Source of the DNA: Serratia sp. PL17
Lineage (GTDB): Bacteria > Pseudomonadota > Gammaproteobacteria > Enterobacterales > Enterobacteriaceae
Length of the DNA: 64,000 bases
Direction: 5' to 3'
NCBI RefSeq assembly: GCF_017832355.1
Contig: NZ_JAFIBY010000001.1
Coordinates: 248,001 to 312,000, forward strand
The position numbers and the translations under genes are program-made. Under the pieces are notes generated by a model. The model saw only the letters and a list, made by a program, of their open reading frames with translations. It had not been told where the DNA came from and ran no database searches. Positions 37,592-51,229 of the stretch are shown piece by piece. How positions within the stretch are numbered: the stretch's first letter is position 1; each line of letters begins with the position of its first letter.

Positions 37592-37698
37592 AGTATTCTC
37601 TTTTCGTGATGAACTTGATGAGTATTATTCAGTTTTTGTAAGTGTAATGCTACGGCATGATACTGGCAACTTTCTTTTAACAGTTTGGATAACACTAC

Positions 37699-38856
37699 AT
37701 GGCCATAAGAATTGCCCTGAGCGGTTTTATTGCGTTGATCGTCGCCATGGGGATTGGCCGTTTTGCCTTCACCCCGCAGGTGCCGCTGATGATTGCCGAA
37801 CACCAGTTCACCCTGACCGGGGCTGGATTGGTGGCAGCCATCAATTATTTGGGGTACCTGTGCGGTGCTTACGACGCTATGCGTGCCAGCCGACATGTCG
37901 AGCGTCGACTGTGGCTAGGCGTGTGGGGAGCCGTGCTCTTGACGCTGCTTTCCGCCTGGGTTCAGGGCGAGTGGTGGCATGGTACCGTGCGCTTTTTCAT
38001 CGGTTGGGCCAGCGGCTGGTCGATGGTATTGGTCGCGGCCTGGACCAACGAGCGGTTGGCACACTATGGCCGGCCGGCACTCAGTGCCGCGGTGTTTGCT
38101 GGCCCAGGGGCCGGGATTTTTATCAGCGGCATGTTGGCGGTCGGCATTCACAGTATGGCGCTGACAGCGTCACAAGCCTGGATGGTGTACGGTACGTTGG
38201 CGCTGGTGCTGATCGGCGCAATCAGCATTAACCTGCCGAAGGCCGGCGAGTTACACCGGCCAAATGTTGCCCCAGAGCCGCTGCTGCTCACCCCGGCGCT
38301 TAAGCGCCTGGTATGGAGCTACAGTTTGGCAGGCTTTGGTTATATTCTGCCGGCCACCTTCCTGTCGCAGATGGCGGCCGCACGTTTTCCTGGCAGTGTC
38401 TTTGCGCAATTTGTCTGGCCGATCTTCGGTGGGGCGGCAGTATTGGGGATTATTCTCGGCATTCTGACTCGACACCGGCTGACGACCCAGACGCGTTTGG
38501 CTATCACCCTGTGGGTACAGGCGTTAGGGGTTTTAAGTGCGGAAATTGTGCCGGGGGTTGCCGGGCTGGCGTTGGGGGCGCTGCTGACCGGCGGTGGTTT
38601 CCTCAGTGTGGTGCAGTTATCTATCCAGCACGGCCGCGAGTTGGCGCCCAACCATGCACGATATATGGCGGGTTTATTGACCACCGGTTACGCGATTGGT
38701 CAGTTAGTCGGCCCTACGCTGTCGGCCTTATCAACCGCACTGACCCATAGGTTGGAGCCTGCATTATACATTGCCGTCGTGGCGTTGATCGTGGCCGGTC
38801 TGCTGGTGGTCAATACGCCGGCACGCGAGCTGGCGCGAAAACCGATGCCGCAATGA
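37699..38856 (+). CDS. YbfB/YjiJ-family MFS transporter
   Basis: 385 residues, about 12 membrane segments. The start MAIRIALSGFIALIVAMGIG then RFAFTPQVPLM and INYLGYLCGAYDAM are the signature of the YbfB/YjiJ (DUF1228) branch. LysR-linked members are common; substrates are mostly unknown, with amino-acid derivatives suggested for some. Divergent from the PtrR-like gene, so probably controlled by it. Confidence 0.85.
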   Translation: MAIRIALSGFIALIVAMGIGRFAFTPQVPLMIAEHQFTLTGAGLVAAINYLGYLCGAYDAMRASRHVERRLWLGVWGAVLLTLLSAWVQGEWWHGTVRFFIGWASGWSMVLVAAWTNERLAHYGRPALSAAVFAGPGAGIFISGMLAVGIHSMALTASQAWMVYGTLALVLIGAISINLPKAGELHRPNVAPEPLLLTPALKRLVWSYSLAGFGYILPATFLSQMAAARFPGSVFAQFVWPIFGGAAVLGIILGILTRHRLTTQTRLAITLWVQALGVLSAEIVPGVAGLALGALLTGGGFLSVVQLSIQHGRELAPNHARYMAGLLTTGYAIGQLVGPTLSALSTALTHRLEPALYIAVVALIVAGLLVVNTPARELARKPMPQ

Positions 38857-39103
38857 TTAAATTCCGTACAAAAAACGTGGAATAGCCGCAGCTGGCCTGA
38901 TTGTGCTAAATGCGAATATTTCACCTGCGGATGAAACACAATCACTGGATAATCCCCTCACTCTCATCTAGAGTGGGGGCAAAATCTTGACTGGGTTCAC
39001 GTTATTAACTGCGGAAACTTCTGTCGTCAGGAGAGTATGCAATTCACTCATCTGCTCGGTAAAACAGCCGGATGAGCGAGTTCAAGTCCGTTGGAGAGAA
39101 GAA

Positions 39104-39769
39104 ATGACATCATTAAGTAAAGAAGCTGCATTGGTTCATGCAGCGCTCGAAGAGCGCGGTCTGGAAACTCCGTTACGCGGCGAAGTGCTGGATCGCGAGA
39201 CGCGTAAACGTCGTATTAAAGAGCACATGACGGAAATCATGCAGCTGCTTAATCTCGATCTGTCCGACGACAGCCTGGCGGAAACCCCACACCGCATCGC
39301 CAAAATGTATGTCGATGAGATTTTCTCCGGCCTGGACTACGCCAACTTCCCGAAAATCACCGTCATCGAAAACAAGATGAAGGTGGATGAAATGGTGACG
39401 GTGCGTGATATCACCCTGACCAGTACGTGCGAACACCACTTCGTGACGATCGACGGTAAGGCGACTGTGGCCTATATCCCGAAAGATGCCGTTATCGGTT
39501 TGTCTAAAATCAACCGTATCGTGCAGTTCTTCTCCCAGCGACCGCAGGTGCAAGAACGTTTGACTCAGCAGATCCTGGTGGCTTTGCAAACCCTACTGGG
39601 GACCAATAACGTGGCGGTATCGATCGATGCGGTCCATTATTGTGTTAAGGCGCGCGGTATCCGTGACGCGACCAGCGCCACCACCACCACCTCGCTGGGT
39701 GGGCTATTCAAGTCCAGTCAGAACACTCGCCAGGAATTCCTGCGCGCGGTGCGCCATCATCAGGGGTGA
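39104..39769 (+). CDS. folE: GTP cyclohydrolase I
   Basis: 221 residues from ATG 39104 ([20 protein letters not shown]), matching the E. coli start, with GGAGAGAAG upstream; the 39 codons before it are not supported. Zn/catalytic residues: [13 protein letters not shown] and [20 protein letters not shown]. It converts GTP to dihydroneopterin triphosphate, the first step of folate and pterin synthesis. yeiB follows after the terminator, as in E. coli. Confidence 0.97.
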   Translation: MTSLSKEAALVHAALEERGLETPLRGEVLDRETRKRRIKEHMTEIMQLLNLDLSDDSLAETPHRIAKMYVDEIFSGLDYANFPKITVIENKMKVDEMVTVRDITLTSTCEHHFVTIDGKATVAYIPKDAVIGLSKINRIVQFFSQRPQVQERLTQQILVALQTLLGTNNVAVSIDAVHYCVKARGIRDATSATTTTSLGGLFKSSQNTRQEFLRAVRHHQG

Positions 39770-39792
39770 TGTGGGTTCACCGAACAAGAACA

Positions 39793-39814
39793 GGCGCCTG
39801 CGGGCGCCTTTTTT
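39793..39814 (+). terminator. Terminator of folE
   Basis: GGCGCC stem arms around a short loop followed by TTTTTT, 24 bases past the folE stop. Confidence 0.88.
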
Positions 39815-39840
39815 AATGACCGGAATACAGCGGTAAAATA

Positions 39841-41022
39841 ATGAACAATGCTCCGATAACACCGCTGCCGCGCATCGCCACGCTGGACTGCGTGCGCGGT
39901 ATCGCCATCCTTGGCATTCTGCTGCTGAACATCAGCGCCTTTGGATTGCCGAAAGCGGCCTATCTTAACCCTGCCTACCTGGGGCTGCCGTCGTCGCGCG
40001 ATGCCTGGACCTGGGCGCTGTTGGATATTTTCGCTCAGGCCAAATTTCTGGCGATGTTCGCACTGTTATTTGGTGCCGGTTTGCAGATGTTGCTTCGCCG
40101 CGGCAAAGGCTGGATACGTGCACGGTTGTCTTGGCTGGTGCTCTTTGGCTTGGCCCATGCCATCTTCTTCTGGGACGGTGACATTCTGTTGGCCTATGGG
40201 TTGATTGGCCTTGTGTGCTGGCGGATGATCCGCGATGCCAAAGAAACCTATCAACTGCTGAAAACGGGCGTGGTGCTGTACCTGATCGGCGTAGGGGTAC
40301 TGCTGCTGCTGGGCTTTATCTCGCACGGTGAACCGGGCGGTTTTTGGCAACCGGGCGTGGCAGAGCTGCAGTATGAGAAATTCTGGAAGTTGCAGGGGGG
40401 AATGGAAGCCTGGCGCAGCCGCACCGATCTGCTCTCTTCGAGCCTGTTGGCGATTGGCGCGCAATACGGCTGGGAACTGGCGGGCCTAATGCTGTTCGGT
40501 GCCGGGTTGATGCGCAGTGGCTGGCTGCGTGGGACTTATTCTCCGGGTTACTATCGTCGTCAGGCGGCCTGGCTGATACCGCTTTCATTGTTAATTCAAT
40601 TACCGGCAGTGGCATTGCAATGGCATCTTCACTGGGACTACCGCTGGAGCGGTTTTTTATTGCAGGTGCCGCGTGAACTGGGCGCCCCCTTGCAGGCCAT
40701 GGGGTATCTGGCCTTGTGCTACGGTTTCTGGCCAACGCTGTCGCGCCTACGTATCGGCCATTGGCTGACGCAGGTCGGGCGTATGGCGTTGAGCAATTAC
40801 CTGCTGCAAACGCTGATTTGCACCACGTTGTTCTACCGCTTTGGCTTGTATCAGCAATTTGACCGTCTGCAATTATTGGCGTTTGTTCCCGCAGTTTGGT
40901 TGGCTAACCTGTTGTTTTCAAACTTGTGGTTGCATTATTTTGCTCAGGGCCCGGTTGAGTGGCTATGGCGCAAGTTGACTCGTCTGGCTGCCGGCAAAAC
41001 GGAGGCCAAGGTACTGAACTGA
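39841..41022 (+). CDS. yeiB: DUF418 membrane protein YeiB
   Basis: 393 residues, about 10 hydrophobic segments. N-terminal RIATLDCVRGIAILGILLLN is the DUF1624/DUF418 acyltransferase-like opening, and C-terminal GRMALSNYLLQTLICTTLFY the conserved DUF418 motif. Placement between folE and galS is the E. coli order. Function unknown; an inner-membrane acyl transfer role is possible. Part of the yeiB ribosome site is weak. Confidence 0.9.
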   Translation: MNNAPITPLPRIATLDCVRGIAILGILLLNISAFGLPKAAYLNPAYLGLPSSRDAWTWALLDIFAQAKFLAMFALLFGAGLQMLLRRGKGWIRARLSWLVLFGLAHAIFFWDGDILLAYGLIGLVCWRMIRDAKETYQLLKTGVVLYLIGVGVLLLLGFISHGEPGGFWQPGVAELQYEKFWKLQGGMEAWRSRTDLLSSSLLAIGAQYGWELAGLMLFGAGLMRSGWLRGTYSPGYYRRQAAWLIPLSLLIQLPAVALQWHLHWDYRWSGFLLQVPRELGAPLQAMGYLALCYGFWPTLSRLRIGHWLTQVGRMALSNYLLQTLICTTLFYRFGLYQQFDRLQLLAFVPAVWLANLLFSNLWLHYFAQGPVEWLWRKLTRLAAGKTEAKVLN

Positions 41023-41051
41023 GATCTGGCGCAGGTAGGTTAAAAAAATGT

Positions 41052-41067
41052 ATGTAAACGTTTTCTT
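41052..41067 (+). promoter_or_regulatory. GalS/GalR operator upstream of galS
   Basis: ATGTAAACGTTTTCTT fits the GalR/GalS consensus GTGTAANCGNTTNCAC at most positions. Predicts galS autorepression. Confidence 0.7.
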
Positions 41068-41070
41068 TCC

Positions 41071-41086
41071 TGTGACGTAATTCACG
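41071..41086 (+). promoter_or_regulatory. CRP site upstream of galS
   Basis: TGTGA-CGTAAT-TCACG, nine of ten conserved CRP positions, just downstream of the galS operator. Confidence 0.75.
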
Positions 41087-41151
41087 CAGAGGAGGAGGAC
41101 AAACGGGGTAGGATAGCGCCACTGTCAACTACCCCGACCTCAGGATCTTTC

Positions 41152-42189
41152 ATGACCTCTGTTCACCCAACCACCATTCGCGACGTGGCGAAGCGTGCGG
41201 GCGTGTCCGTGGCGACCGTCTCCCGCGTGCTCAACCACAGTGCCCTGACCAGCAAAGAAACGCGTGAACAGGTGCTCAAAGCGGTGGCCGAACTGGGTTA
41301 TCGGCCCAATGCCAATGCGCAAGCACTGGCGACGCAGAGCAGCGATACCCTCGGAGTCGTGGTGATGGACGTCTCCGATCCCTTCTTCGGCGCATTGGTG
41401 AAAGCGGTAGACACTGTCGCGCAGCAACATCATAAATATCTGTTGATTGGCAACAGTTACCATCAGGCGGATAAAGAGCGCCACGCTATCGAGGTACTGC
41501 TCCGGCAGCGGTGTAATGCATTGATTGTTCATGCAAAAACCCTGTGTGATGCAGAATTGATCGGCTTTCTTGATCAGGTGCCGGGTATGGTATTGATCAA
41601 CAGAATTATTGCGGGTTATGAACATCGCTGCGTCGGCCTGGACAATATCAGCGGCGCAGAGATGGCAATGCGTTTGCTTTTATCACAGGGCCATCAGCGT
41701 ATCGGCTATTTGGGCTCCAACCACCCCATTGAAGATGGTCCGTTACGTCAGCAGGGCTATGCGCAGGCGATGGGCACTGCCGGCCTCGCGACGCCAGACA
41801 ATTGGCGTGCCTATGGTTCGCCGGACTTGCAGGGCGGGGAGTCTGCAATGATCGAGTTGCTGAGCCGTAACCTGCACTTGAGCGCCGTGTTCGCCTACAA
41901 TGACGCCATGGCTGCCGGTGCCATGGCGGTGTTGAAAGAAAACGGTATCACAGTACCGCAAAATTTCTCGCTGGTGGGGTTCGATGACATTCCTATCGCG
42001 CGCTATACCAGCCCGAAACTCACCACGGTACGCTATCCCATTGTTACCATGGCGACTTTGGCGACTGAACTGGCCCTGCAGGGAGCAGCAGGCCAGCTGG
42101 AGACTCAGGCCCGTCATTTGTTCATGCCTACCCTGGTGCGCCGCCATTCTGTTGCCCCTTGGCAAAGTGAGGCGACGGTCACTCTCTGA
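41152..42189 (+). CDS. galS: Galactose/mgl operon repressor GalS
   Basis: 345 residues, LacI family. Helix-turn-helix [20 protein letters not shown] at residues 6-25, hinge helix, then a sugar-binding domain ([40 protein letters not shown]). E. coli GalS is 346 residues. Its position ahead of mglBAC and operators at both promoters support GalS rather than GalR. Confidence 0.94.
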   Translation: MTSVHPTTIRDVAKRAGVSVATVSRVLNHSALTSKETREQVLKAVAELGYRPNANAQALATQSSDTLGVVVMDVSDPFFGALVKAVDTVAQQHHKYLLIGNSYHQADKERHAIEVLLRQRCNALIVHAKTLCDAELIGFLDQVPGMVLINRIIAGYEHRCVGLDNISGAEMAMRLLLSQGHQRIGYLGSNHPIEDGPLRQQGYAQAMGTAGLATPDNWRAYGSPDLQGGESAMIELLSRNLHLSAVFAYNDAMAAGAMAVLKENGITVPQNFSLVGFDDIPIARYTSPKLTTVRYPIVTMATLATELALQGAAGQLETQARHLFMPTLVRRHSVAPWQSEATVTL

Positions 42190-42201
42190 ACATTTAATCT
42201 T

Positions 42202-42235
42202 GTGTAACCGTTTTCAATTTGTGAGAAAATTCACA
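42202..42235 (+). promoter_or_regulatory. GalS operator and CRP site of the mgl promoter
   Basis: GTGTAACCGTTTTCAA (42202-42217) is a near-consensus GalS/GalR operator. TGTGA-GAAAAT-TCACA (42220-42235) is a perfect CRP site. Together they predict cAMP-CRP activation and galactose induction of mglBAC. The remaining leader to the mglB start is about 200 bases. Confidence 0.85.
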
Positions 42236-42443
42236 GATTATTAACATCACGCCGTCTATGCTCTAGGCGTTTTCCAGCGTAAAGGCACTTGCCGCTGCTG
42301 TTTTATCTCACGCTGGCGTCCTATTTTTCAGGAATAACATGATTCACGGATGACAGGGAAACTCCCAGGCCCGGTCGTGCACTCACCACCGGTGACCCTT
42401 GGCCAAATACTGAGCAAGACCCTACATAAACCGGAGACACACA

Positions 42444-43436
42444 ATGAATAAGAAGGTTTTCACCCTGGCCGCGACGGCCGCAGCCATGATGTTTGGCGCC
42501 GCAGCACACGCAGATACCCGTATTGGCGTCACTATTTATAAATACGACGACAACTTTATGTCGGTGGTTCGCAAGGCAATCGAGAAAGACGCCAAGGCCT
42601 CTCCGGATGTCACTTTGCTGATGAATGACTCACAGAACGACCAATCCAAACAGAACGACCAGATCGATGTGCTGATTGCCAAAGGCGTAAAAGCGCTGGC
42701 GATCAACCTGGTTGACCCGGCAGCTGCCCCGGTGGTTATTGATAAAGCACGCGCAAACGATATCCCGATCGTGTTCTACAACAAAGAGCCTTCACGTAAA
42801 GCGCTGGACAGCTATGACAAAGCGTATTACGTGGGAACCGACTCTAAAGAATCCGGCGTGATCCAGGGTCAATTGATTGAGAAGCACTGGAAAGCGAATC
42901 CGAACTGGGATCTGAACAAAGATGGTCAGATTCAGTATGTGTTGCTGAAAGGCGAACCAGGCCATCCGGACGCTGAAGCACGTACCACCTACGTGGTGAA
43001 AACACTGAATGACGACGGCATTAAGACTCAGCAGCTGCAAATGGATACCGCAATGTGGGACACCGCACAGGCGAAAGACAAGATGGATGCCTGGCTGTCT
43101 GGCCCTAACGCCAACAAAATTGAAGTGGTTATCGCCAACAACGATGCAATGGCGATGGGTGCGGTAGAAGCGCTGAAGGCACATAACAAATCCAGCATTC
43201 CGGTCTTCGGTGTGGATGCGTTGCCTGAAGCACTGGCGATGGTGAAGTCCGGAGCGATGGCGGGGACAGTATTGAACGATGCCGACAATCAGGCTAAAGC
43301 CACTTTCGAATTGGCGAAAAACCTGGCTGCGGGCAAACCGGCTGCCGATGGCACCAAATATAAGATCGAAAATAAAGTGGTTCGTATTCCTTACGTTGGT
43401 GTAGATAAAGACAACCTGTCTCAGTTTGTCAAATAA
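42444..43436 (+). CDS. mglB: Periplasmic galactose/glucose-binding protein
   Basis: 330 residues, signal peptide [20 protein letters not shown] then AHA-DTRIG. It binds D-galactose and D-glucose for MglAC import and is the chemoreceptor ligand for Trg. Family positions are kept ([40 protein letters not shown], the EF-hand-like calcium loop DLNKDGQIQ). CCGGAG precedes the ATG. Confidence 0.97.
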   Translation: MNKKVFTLAATAAAMMFGAAAHADTRIGVTIYKYDDNFMSVVRKAIEKDAKASPDVTLLMNDSQNDQSKQNDQIDVLIAKGVKALAINLVDPAAAPVVIDKARANDIPIVFYNKEPSRKALDSYDKAYYVGTDSKESGVIQGQLIEKHWKANPNWDLNKDGQIQYVLLKGEPGHPDAEARTTYVVKTLNDDGIKTQQLQMDTAMWDTAQAKDKMDAWLSGPNANKIEVVIANNDAMAMGAVEALKAHNKSSIPVFGVDALPEALAMVKSGAMAGTVLNDADNQAKATFELAKNLAAGKPAADGTKYKIENKVVRIPYVGVDKDNLSQFVK

Positions 43437-43459
43437 GTGCTGAGATAACACACAATGAA

Positions 43460-43510
43460 CCCGTTTGCGGTGCGCTAACCCGCGCCAACACCAGGAAAGC
43501 CGCAAACGGG
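43460..43510 (+). promoter_or_regulatory. Intercistronic hairpin between mglB and mglA
   Basis: Eleven-base perfect arms (CCCGTTTGCGG / CCGCAAACGGG) around 29 bases, starting 24 bases past the mglB stop. Likely limits read-through and protects mglB mRNA, giving the usual excess of binding protein. Confidence 0.65.
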
Positions 43511-43548
43511 GCATTTATTATTAAAAGACCGACAAGCCAGGTGTATTT

Positions 43549-45057
43549 ATGGCCGACAGCCCACGCGAATTTTTACTGGAAATGACCGATATCAGTAAGT
43601 CATTTCCCGGCGTCAAGGCATTGGATAATGTGAATCTGCGTGTTCGTCCGCACTCCATTCATGCGTTAATGGGGGAGAACGGCGCGGGGAAATCGACATT
43701 ATTAAAATGCCTGTTTGGCATTTATAAAAAAGATGCCGGCAGTATTATTTTTCAGGGCCAGGAAGTTGATTTCAAAAGCTCTAAAGAGGCATTGGAACAC
43801 GGCGTTTCAATGGTTCATCAAGAGTTAAACCTGGTCTTGCAGCGCACCGTGATGGACAACATGTGGTTGGGGCGTTACCCGACCAAGGGCATGTTTGTCG
43901 ATCAGGACAAGATGCTTAAAGACACTCAGGCGATATTTGACGAGTTGGATATTGATATTAACCCACGGGATAAAGTGGGGACGTTATCGGTATCGCAAAT
44001 GCAGATGATCGAAATTGCCAAGGCTTTCTCCTACGACGCTAAAATTGTCATTATGGATGAGCCGACATCGTCACTGACGGAAAAAGAGGTGAATCATTTA
44101 TTCACCATTATCCGCAAGTTGAAAGAGCGCGGCTGCGGCATTGTTTATATCTCGCACAAGATGGAAGAAATCTTCCAACTGTGCGACGAAATCACCATTC
44201 TGCGCGATGGTCAGTGGATCGCCACCCAGCCGCTGGAAGGGCTGGATATGGACAAGATCATCTCAATGATGGTGGGGCGTTCGCTCAGCCAGCGCTTCCC
44301 AGACAGGCAGAATACGCCGGGCGAGGTGATCCTGGAGGTGAAGAACCTGACGTCGTTGCGTCAGCCTTCGATTCGCGATGTTTCCTTCGATCTGCATCAG
44401 GGGGAAATCCTCGGCATTGCCGGGCTGGTGGGGGCCAAACGTACCGACATAGTGGAAACCCTGTTCGGCATTCGTGAGAAAATCGCTGGTACCATCAAGC
44501 TGCACGGCAAAGTCATCAACAACCACAGCGCGAATGAAGCGATAAACCACGGTTTTGCCTTGGTGACGGAAGAGCGTCGTTCCACCGGGATTTACGCCTA
44601 TCTGGACGTTGGCTTCAACTCGCTGATCTCCAATATCCGCAACTATAAAAATAAAATCGGCCTGCTGGACAACGCGCGAATGAAAAGCGATACCCAGTGG
44701 GTGATCGATGCTATGCGGGTTAAAACACCCGGTCATCATACCAATATTGGTTCGCTGTCCGGCGGTAACCAGCAGAAGGTGATCATCGGCCGCTGGCTGC
44801 TGACTCAGCCGGAAATATTAATGCTGGATGAACCGACGCGCGGCATCGACGTTGGTGCCAAATTCGAAATTTATCAATTGATGACCGAACTGGCGAAGAA
44901 GGGCAAGGGGATCATTATTGTCTCGTCTGAAATGCCGGAGCTTTTGGGAATTACCGACAGAATATTGGTGATGAGTAATGGTCAGGTTGCGGGCATCGTT
45001 AATACCAAACAGACCTCGCAAAATGAAATTTTACGTCTCGCATCCCTGCACCTTTAA
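43549..45057 (+). CDS. mglA: Galactose/methyl-galactoside import ATP-binding protein
   Basis: 502 residues with two ABC domains. The first has Walker [18 protein letters not shown] near residue 43, signature [14 protein letters not shown] and Walker [12 protein letters not shown]. The second is degenerate at Walker A (GLVGAKRTD), as usual for MglA/RbsA-type proteins, with [15 protein letters not shown]. Pairs with MglC and MglB. Confidence 0.96.
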   Translation: MADSPREFLLEMTDISKSFPGVKALDNVNLRVRPHSIHALMGENGAGKSTLLKCLFGIYKKDAGSIIFQGQEVDFKSSKEALEHGVSMVHQELNLVLQRTVMDNMWLGRYPTKGMFVDQDKMLKDTQAIFDELDIDINPRDKVGTLSVSQMQMIEIAKAFSYDAKIVIMDEPTSSLTEKEVNHLFTIIRKLKERGCGIVYISHKMEEIFQLCDEITILRDGQWIATQPLEGLDMDKIISMMVGRSLSQRFPDRQNTPGEVILEVKNLTSLRQPSIRDVSFDLHQGEILGIAGLVGAKRTDIVETLFGIREKIAGTIKLHGKVINNHSANEAINHGFALVTEERRSTGIYAYLDVGFNSLISNIRNYKNKIGLLDNARMKSDTQWVIDAMRVKTPGHHTNIGSLSGGNQQKVIIGRWLLTQPEILMLDEPTRGIDVGAKFEIYQLMTELAKKGKGIIIVSSEMPELLGITDRILVMSNGQVAGIVNTKQTSQNEILRLASLHL

Positions 45058-45068
45058 GGATCAGAATT

Positions 45069-46079
45069 ATGAACGCGCTGAATAAGAAAACTTTGTTCAC
45101 CTATTTTAAGGAAGGTGGCATTTACGTGGTATTGCTGGTGCTGCTGGCAATTATTATTATCCAGGATCCGACATTCCTCAGTTTAATGAACCTGAGTAAC
45201 ATCCTGACTCAGTCTTCGGTGCGCATCATTATTGCACTGGGCGTAGCGGGGCTGATTGTCACGCAGGGGACTGACCTGTCAGCCGGACGTCAGGTTGGGT
45301 TGGCGGCGGTGATCGCGGCGACGTTATTGCAGTCAATGGATAACGTCAATAAAGTGTTCCCGCACATGGAAACCTGGTCGATTCCGCTGGTGATCCTGCT
45401 GGTGTGTGCCGTTGGCGCCGTGATCGGCTTGGTTAACGGGTTGATTATTGCTTATCTCAATGTGACACCCTTTATTACTACGCTGGGTACCATGATTATC
45501 GTGTACGGCATTAACTCGCTGTATTACGACTCTGTCGGCGCGTCCCCAGTGGCGGGGTTTGATCCCAAGTTCTCGACCTTTGCTCAAGGATTCCTGCGTT
45601 TCGGGGACTTCAAGCTGTCGTACATTACCTTCTACGCCATCATTGCGATTATTTTTGTCTGGATCCTGTGGAACAAGACCCGCTTCGGTAAAAATATCTT
45701 CGCTATTGGCGGTAACCCAGAGGCGGCAAAGGTGTCAGGCGTGAACGTGCCGCTGAACCTGATCATGATTTATGCGCTGTCCGGCGTATTCTATGCCTTC
45801 GGGGGGTTATTGGAAGCGGGCCGTATCGGTAGTGCCACCAACAACCTTGGCTTTATGTATGAGCTGGATGCGATTGCCGCGTGTGTGGTGGGGGGCGTGT
45901 CCTTTGCCGGCGGGGTGGGGACGGTGCTGGGGGTGGTGACCGGGGTGATCATCTTCACCGTCATCAACTATGGACTCACCTATATCGGTGTTAACCCTTA
46001 CTGGCAGTACATCATCAAGGGTGGCATTATTATCTTTGCCGTGGCCTTGGATTCACTGAAGTACGCCAAGAAAAAATAG
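45069..46079 (+). CDS. mglC: Galactoside ABC transporter permease
   Basis: 336 residues, multiple membrane segments, BPD_transp_2 family. GVAGLIVTQGTDLSAGRQVG, NPEAAKVSGVNV and GGLLEAGRIGSATNNLG are conserved. It begins 11 bases after mglA and ends before a terminator. Confidence 0.96.
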   Translation: MNALNKKTLFTYFKEGGIYVVLLVLLAIIIIQDPTFLSLMNLSNILTQSSVRIIIALGVAGLIVTQGTDLSAGRQVGLAAVIAATLLQSMDNVNKVFPHMETWSIPLVILLVCAVGAVIGLVNGLIIAYLNVTPFITTLGTMIIVYGINSLYYDSVGASPVAGFDPKFSTFAQGFLRFGDFKLSYITFYAIIAIIFVWILWNKTRFGKNIFAIGGNPEAAKVSGVNVPLNLIMIYALSGVFYAFGGLLEAGRIGSATNNLGFMYELDAIAACVVGGVSFAGGVGTVLGVVTGVIIFTVINYGLTYIGVNPYWQYIIKGGIIIFAVALDSLKYAKKK

Positions 46080-46100
46080 TCGCGGTTCAGGGATGGAAAC

Positions 46101-46128
46101 GGCCAGCACCTGCTGGCCGTTATTGTTT
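46101..46128 (+). terminator. Terminator of mglBAC
   Basis: GGCCAGC-ACCT-GCTGGCC then a T-rich GTTATTGTTTT, 21 bases past mglC, opposite the end of sanA. Confidence 0.8.
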
Positions 46129-46146
46129 TGACCGAAGGGATTAAGA

Positions 46147-46893
<747 letters not shown>

Positions 46894-47015
46894 TTACGCG
46901 CACAGGGGCCAAAAAAGATGGCTCAAGGCTACTTTACCTGACTGGTTGAAGCAAGCTTGTCCCTCTCTCAAGCGCGCATTACGCGGCATTTTTAGGCAAT
47001 GTTACCCATAAAAAA

Positions 47016-47033
47016 AGCCCGGTTAACCGGGCT
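47016..47033 (-). terminator. Terminator of maeA
   Basis: Perfect palindrome AGCCCGGTTAACCGGGCT. On the minus strand it is followed by TTTTT, 23 bases past the maeA stop. Confidence 0.88.
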
Positions 47034-47055
47034 TTATCTGCTTCATCTTTATCAA

Positions 47056-48765
<1,710 letters not shown>

Positions 48766-48975
48766 TCAACGTATCGGATAACTTTATGGGGTAGATCCTA
48801 AAAGATCGGGAAAATATGTACAGCAATTGTTATCGGATCATGAGGTAAATTGGCGCAATTATCGACGATCACGCCCTAATTTAACTAAAGAAAGTGTTTT
48901 AAGACGTGAATGCCATTGTAATCGGCTTGCGGGGCTGTTAACAGCGGTGCCAGGCAGCACCGCCAGGAGGCAGGA

Positions 48976-49860
48976 TTAGAACGTGATGCGGCTGACGTCT
49001 TGGCAGCCGAGGGCGGCCAGCGTTGCGCGCGTAGCATCCCATTGCGTGAGAATGGCACTTTCCGGTTCAGCCAGCACTGCTCGGCTCACTTTTTGGCAAT
49101 CGCGGCCGGAGACATTCATCAGAATTAACGCGGCTTGCAGGGGAGGCAGACTTGGGTTGAACGCGGCGTTTTCAGCATAGCGGCCAGTGTAAATGGTACC
49201 GTCTTCGGCTTCTAGCGCAACCCCGCTGTGCGCATTGCTGTAGGGCGCATGGCTCTGATTGGCTGCTGCCAGTGCGGCTTTTTCCAGTTCGTGGGTTAGC
49301 GTCAGTTGGAAGCCGTGATCGACCCGATCCATCAGCAGTGTGGTGATATCCAGGTCTTTGGGGCCGAAGGCATCTGGCAGATAATCGCCAAGAGTTGCAG
49401 GTTCACGGCCAGGCAGGCGGATTTTCAGAGCGGTACCGCTGTTGAGCTCGTTCATAAACTGGCGGCAGTGGCCACAAGGCGTGTAGTTCACCGTGATGGA
49501 GACCAGGGCGGTTTCGCCGCGCAGCCAGGCATGGGTTACGGCACACTGTTCGGCATGAATGGTCTGCTGCATCGGCGCGCCACTGAACTCCATATTGGCG
49601 CCAAAATAGAGATTGCCGCTCTGTCCGCGGGCAATGGCACCGACATAGAACTTGGAGATCGGGGCTAACGAGCAGGCCGCCGCCAGGGGCAGCAGAGCAA
49701 ATGCCAGAGCATCATCATCCAGCCCGCAGCGCTGCTTGATTGCATCCACCTGTTCTGCCTTAAGCATGGCCGGAAAATCAGGCGCATCAATATAAGGTAA
49801 TAGGGCGGATTGCAATGTGGCGGGCAGTTCACCGAAAGCGGTTTGAAAACGCGGGTGCAT
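48976..49860 (-). CDS. cdd: Cytidine deaminase
   Basis: 294 residues, the long dimeric E. coli type. Zinc and catalytic residues HAEQCAV (His, Glu) and PCGHCRQF (two Cys). The inactive C-terminal duplicate domain ([20 protein letters not shown]) is present. Converts cytidine to uridine in salvage. A CRP-like site upstream suggests the CRP/CytR control known for E. coli cdd. Confidence 0.96.
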   Translation of the reverse strand: MHPRFQTAFGELPATLQSALLPYIDAPDFPAMLKAEQVDAIKQRCGLDDDALAFALLPLAAACSLAPISKFYVGAIARGQSGNLYFGANMEFSGAPMQQTIHAEQCAVTHAWLRGETALVSITVNYTPCGHCRQFMNELNSGTALKIRLPGREPATLGDYLPDAFGPKDLDITTLLMDRVDHGFQLTLTHELEKAALAAANQSHAPYSNAHSGVALEAEDGTIYTGRYAENAAFNPSLPPLQAALILMNVSGRDCQKVSRAVLAEPESAILTQWDATRATLAALGCQDVSRITF

Positions 49861-49891
49861 AGAAACTCTCTCTACAGGTTAACGGGATAAC

Positions 49892-49934
49892 ATTCTAGGC
49901 AGCTCAGCGTGAATAAAGTGTGATGAAAATCTCT
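49892..49934 (-). promoter_or_regulatory. Putative cdd promoter with class II CRP site
   Basis: On the minus strand a -10 hexamer TAGAAT is at 49897-49892. The plus-strand sequence TGTGA-TGAAAA-TCTCT (49919-49934), one good and one weak CRP half, is centred about 41 bases upstream of the expected start site. Confidence 0.5.
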
Positions 49935-49997
49935 TTATTGATGAAATCAATGCAATGAAATGCATAATTGCGGGACGTATCGCAAGTTTTAAGCCTT

Positions 49998-50693
49998 TCA
50001 ACCGAACAGGTGCAGCAACACCGGGAACAGAAACGGCGCCAATAGCGAGGTAATGATCCCGCAGATGACTAACGCAAGTGAGCCGAATGCACCTTCCTGA
50101 TAGTCCATTTCCGCACAGCGCGCCGTGCCCAGCGCATGTGATGCTGTCCCCATTGCCAACCCACGTGCCGAACGGGTCGTGATGCCTAATATTTTGAACA
50201 AGGTATGCCCGAATACGGCGCCGAGAATACCGACGAAGATAACGCAGACGGCGCTGATCGCCGGAATGCCGCCAAGCGATTCTGCGACCGCCATCGCGAT
50301 GGGCGTCGTGACCGATTTAGGCATGATGGACGCGGCAATCTCCGGTGTGGCCCCCATCCATAATGCGATAGCGCCACCGCTGATCATGGCCGTCATGCTG
50401 CCGATAAAACAGACGGCGATGATGGACTTCCAGCGAGCGCGAATCTGGTGCAATTGCTCATAAAGCGGGTAAGCCAGTGCCACTACGGCCGGTTGTAGCA
50501 AGTCATTGAGGATTTTACTGCCCTGAAAATAACGCTCATAAGGAATGCCCGTCAGCAATAGCAGGGGAATAATCACCGCCATTGACACCAGTAATGGGTT
50601 GAGCAATGGCATATTCAGCCATTGGGCCAGCTTGCGTGCTGCGAAGTAGACCGCTAGCGTCAGCGGCAATGACCACCAGATTTCATGGATCAT
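49998..50693 (-). CDS. yohK: YohK (LrgB/CidB-family) membrane protein
   Basis: 231 residues, LrgB family, multi-spanning. [40 protein letters not shown] and the [14 protein letters not shown] motif ([19 protein letters not shown]) are the signature. Works with YohJ in a holin-antiholin-like pair; a metabolite-export role has been proposed for related proteins. Overlaps yohJ by four bases. Confidence 0.94.
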   Translation of the reverse strand: MIHEIWWSLPLTLAVYFAARKLAQWLNMPLLNPLLVSMAVIIPLLLLTGIPYERYFQGSKILNDLLQPAVVALAYPLYEQLHQIRARWKSIIAVCFIGSMTAMISGGAIALWMGATPEIAASIMPKSVTTPIAMAVAESLGGIPAISAVCVIFVGILGAVFGHTLFKILGITTRSARGLAMGTASHALGTARCAEMDYQEGAFGSLALVICGIITSLLAPFLFPVLLHLFG

Positions 50694-51097
50694 TTTTCTC
50701 CCTCCGCTGCATCAGACTTGCCGACGATGCGGCGTTCTCGATGGAAATAATGTGAGGTATAGCCGACAACGACTAACACCATCAGAGTACTTACGGCGCA
50801 AGAGATCACCAGTGGGCCGAGGTGTTCGATAATCTGGTCATAGTATTTCATCACGCCAACACCGATGGGCACGAACAAGAGCACCATATAGCGGATCAAC
50901 AGATGACAGCCTGGTTTGACCCACTTGGCGGGCATAATCTGTGTGGAAAGCAGGGCGAACAGTAGCAACATACCGATAATGCTGCCGGGAATGGCGATCG
51001 GCAACACTGCCGCGAGCGCATTGCCAATAAACAAACAAAGGTAGATAAGGGCGATTGCCCTCAGGTATTTCCAGCACAGAGTGAGTAGCTTGGTCAT
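50690..51097 (-). CDS. yohJ: YohJ (LrgA/CidA-family) membrane protein
   Basis: 135 residues, four hydrophobic segments, LrgA family: [20 protein letters not shown] and [16 protein letters not shown]. Holin-like. First of the yohJK pair, with yohK and then cdd downstream in the same direction, as in E. coli. Confidence 0.94.
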   Translation of the reverse strand: MTKLLTLCWKYLRAIALIYLCLFIGNALAAVLPIAIPGSIIGMLLLFALLSTQIMPAKWVKPGCHLLIRYMVLLFVPIGVGVMKYYDQIIEHLGPLVISCAVSTLMVLVVVGYTSHYFHRERRIVGKSDAAEGEK

Positions 51098-51229
51098 AAC
51101 TTAATCCTGTTTAACCGATGCATTCATCATACAATTAAACTGTGACCTTAGCCACAAATCACACCATGAATTCGCTCTATGACGACTATGCCGATTGAGC
51201 CGGTTGACAGTCGTCATTAAGCCGCATGC

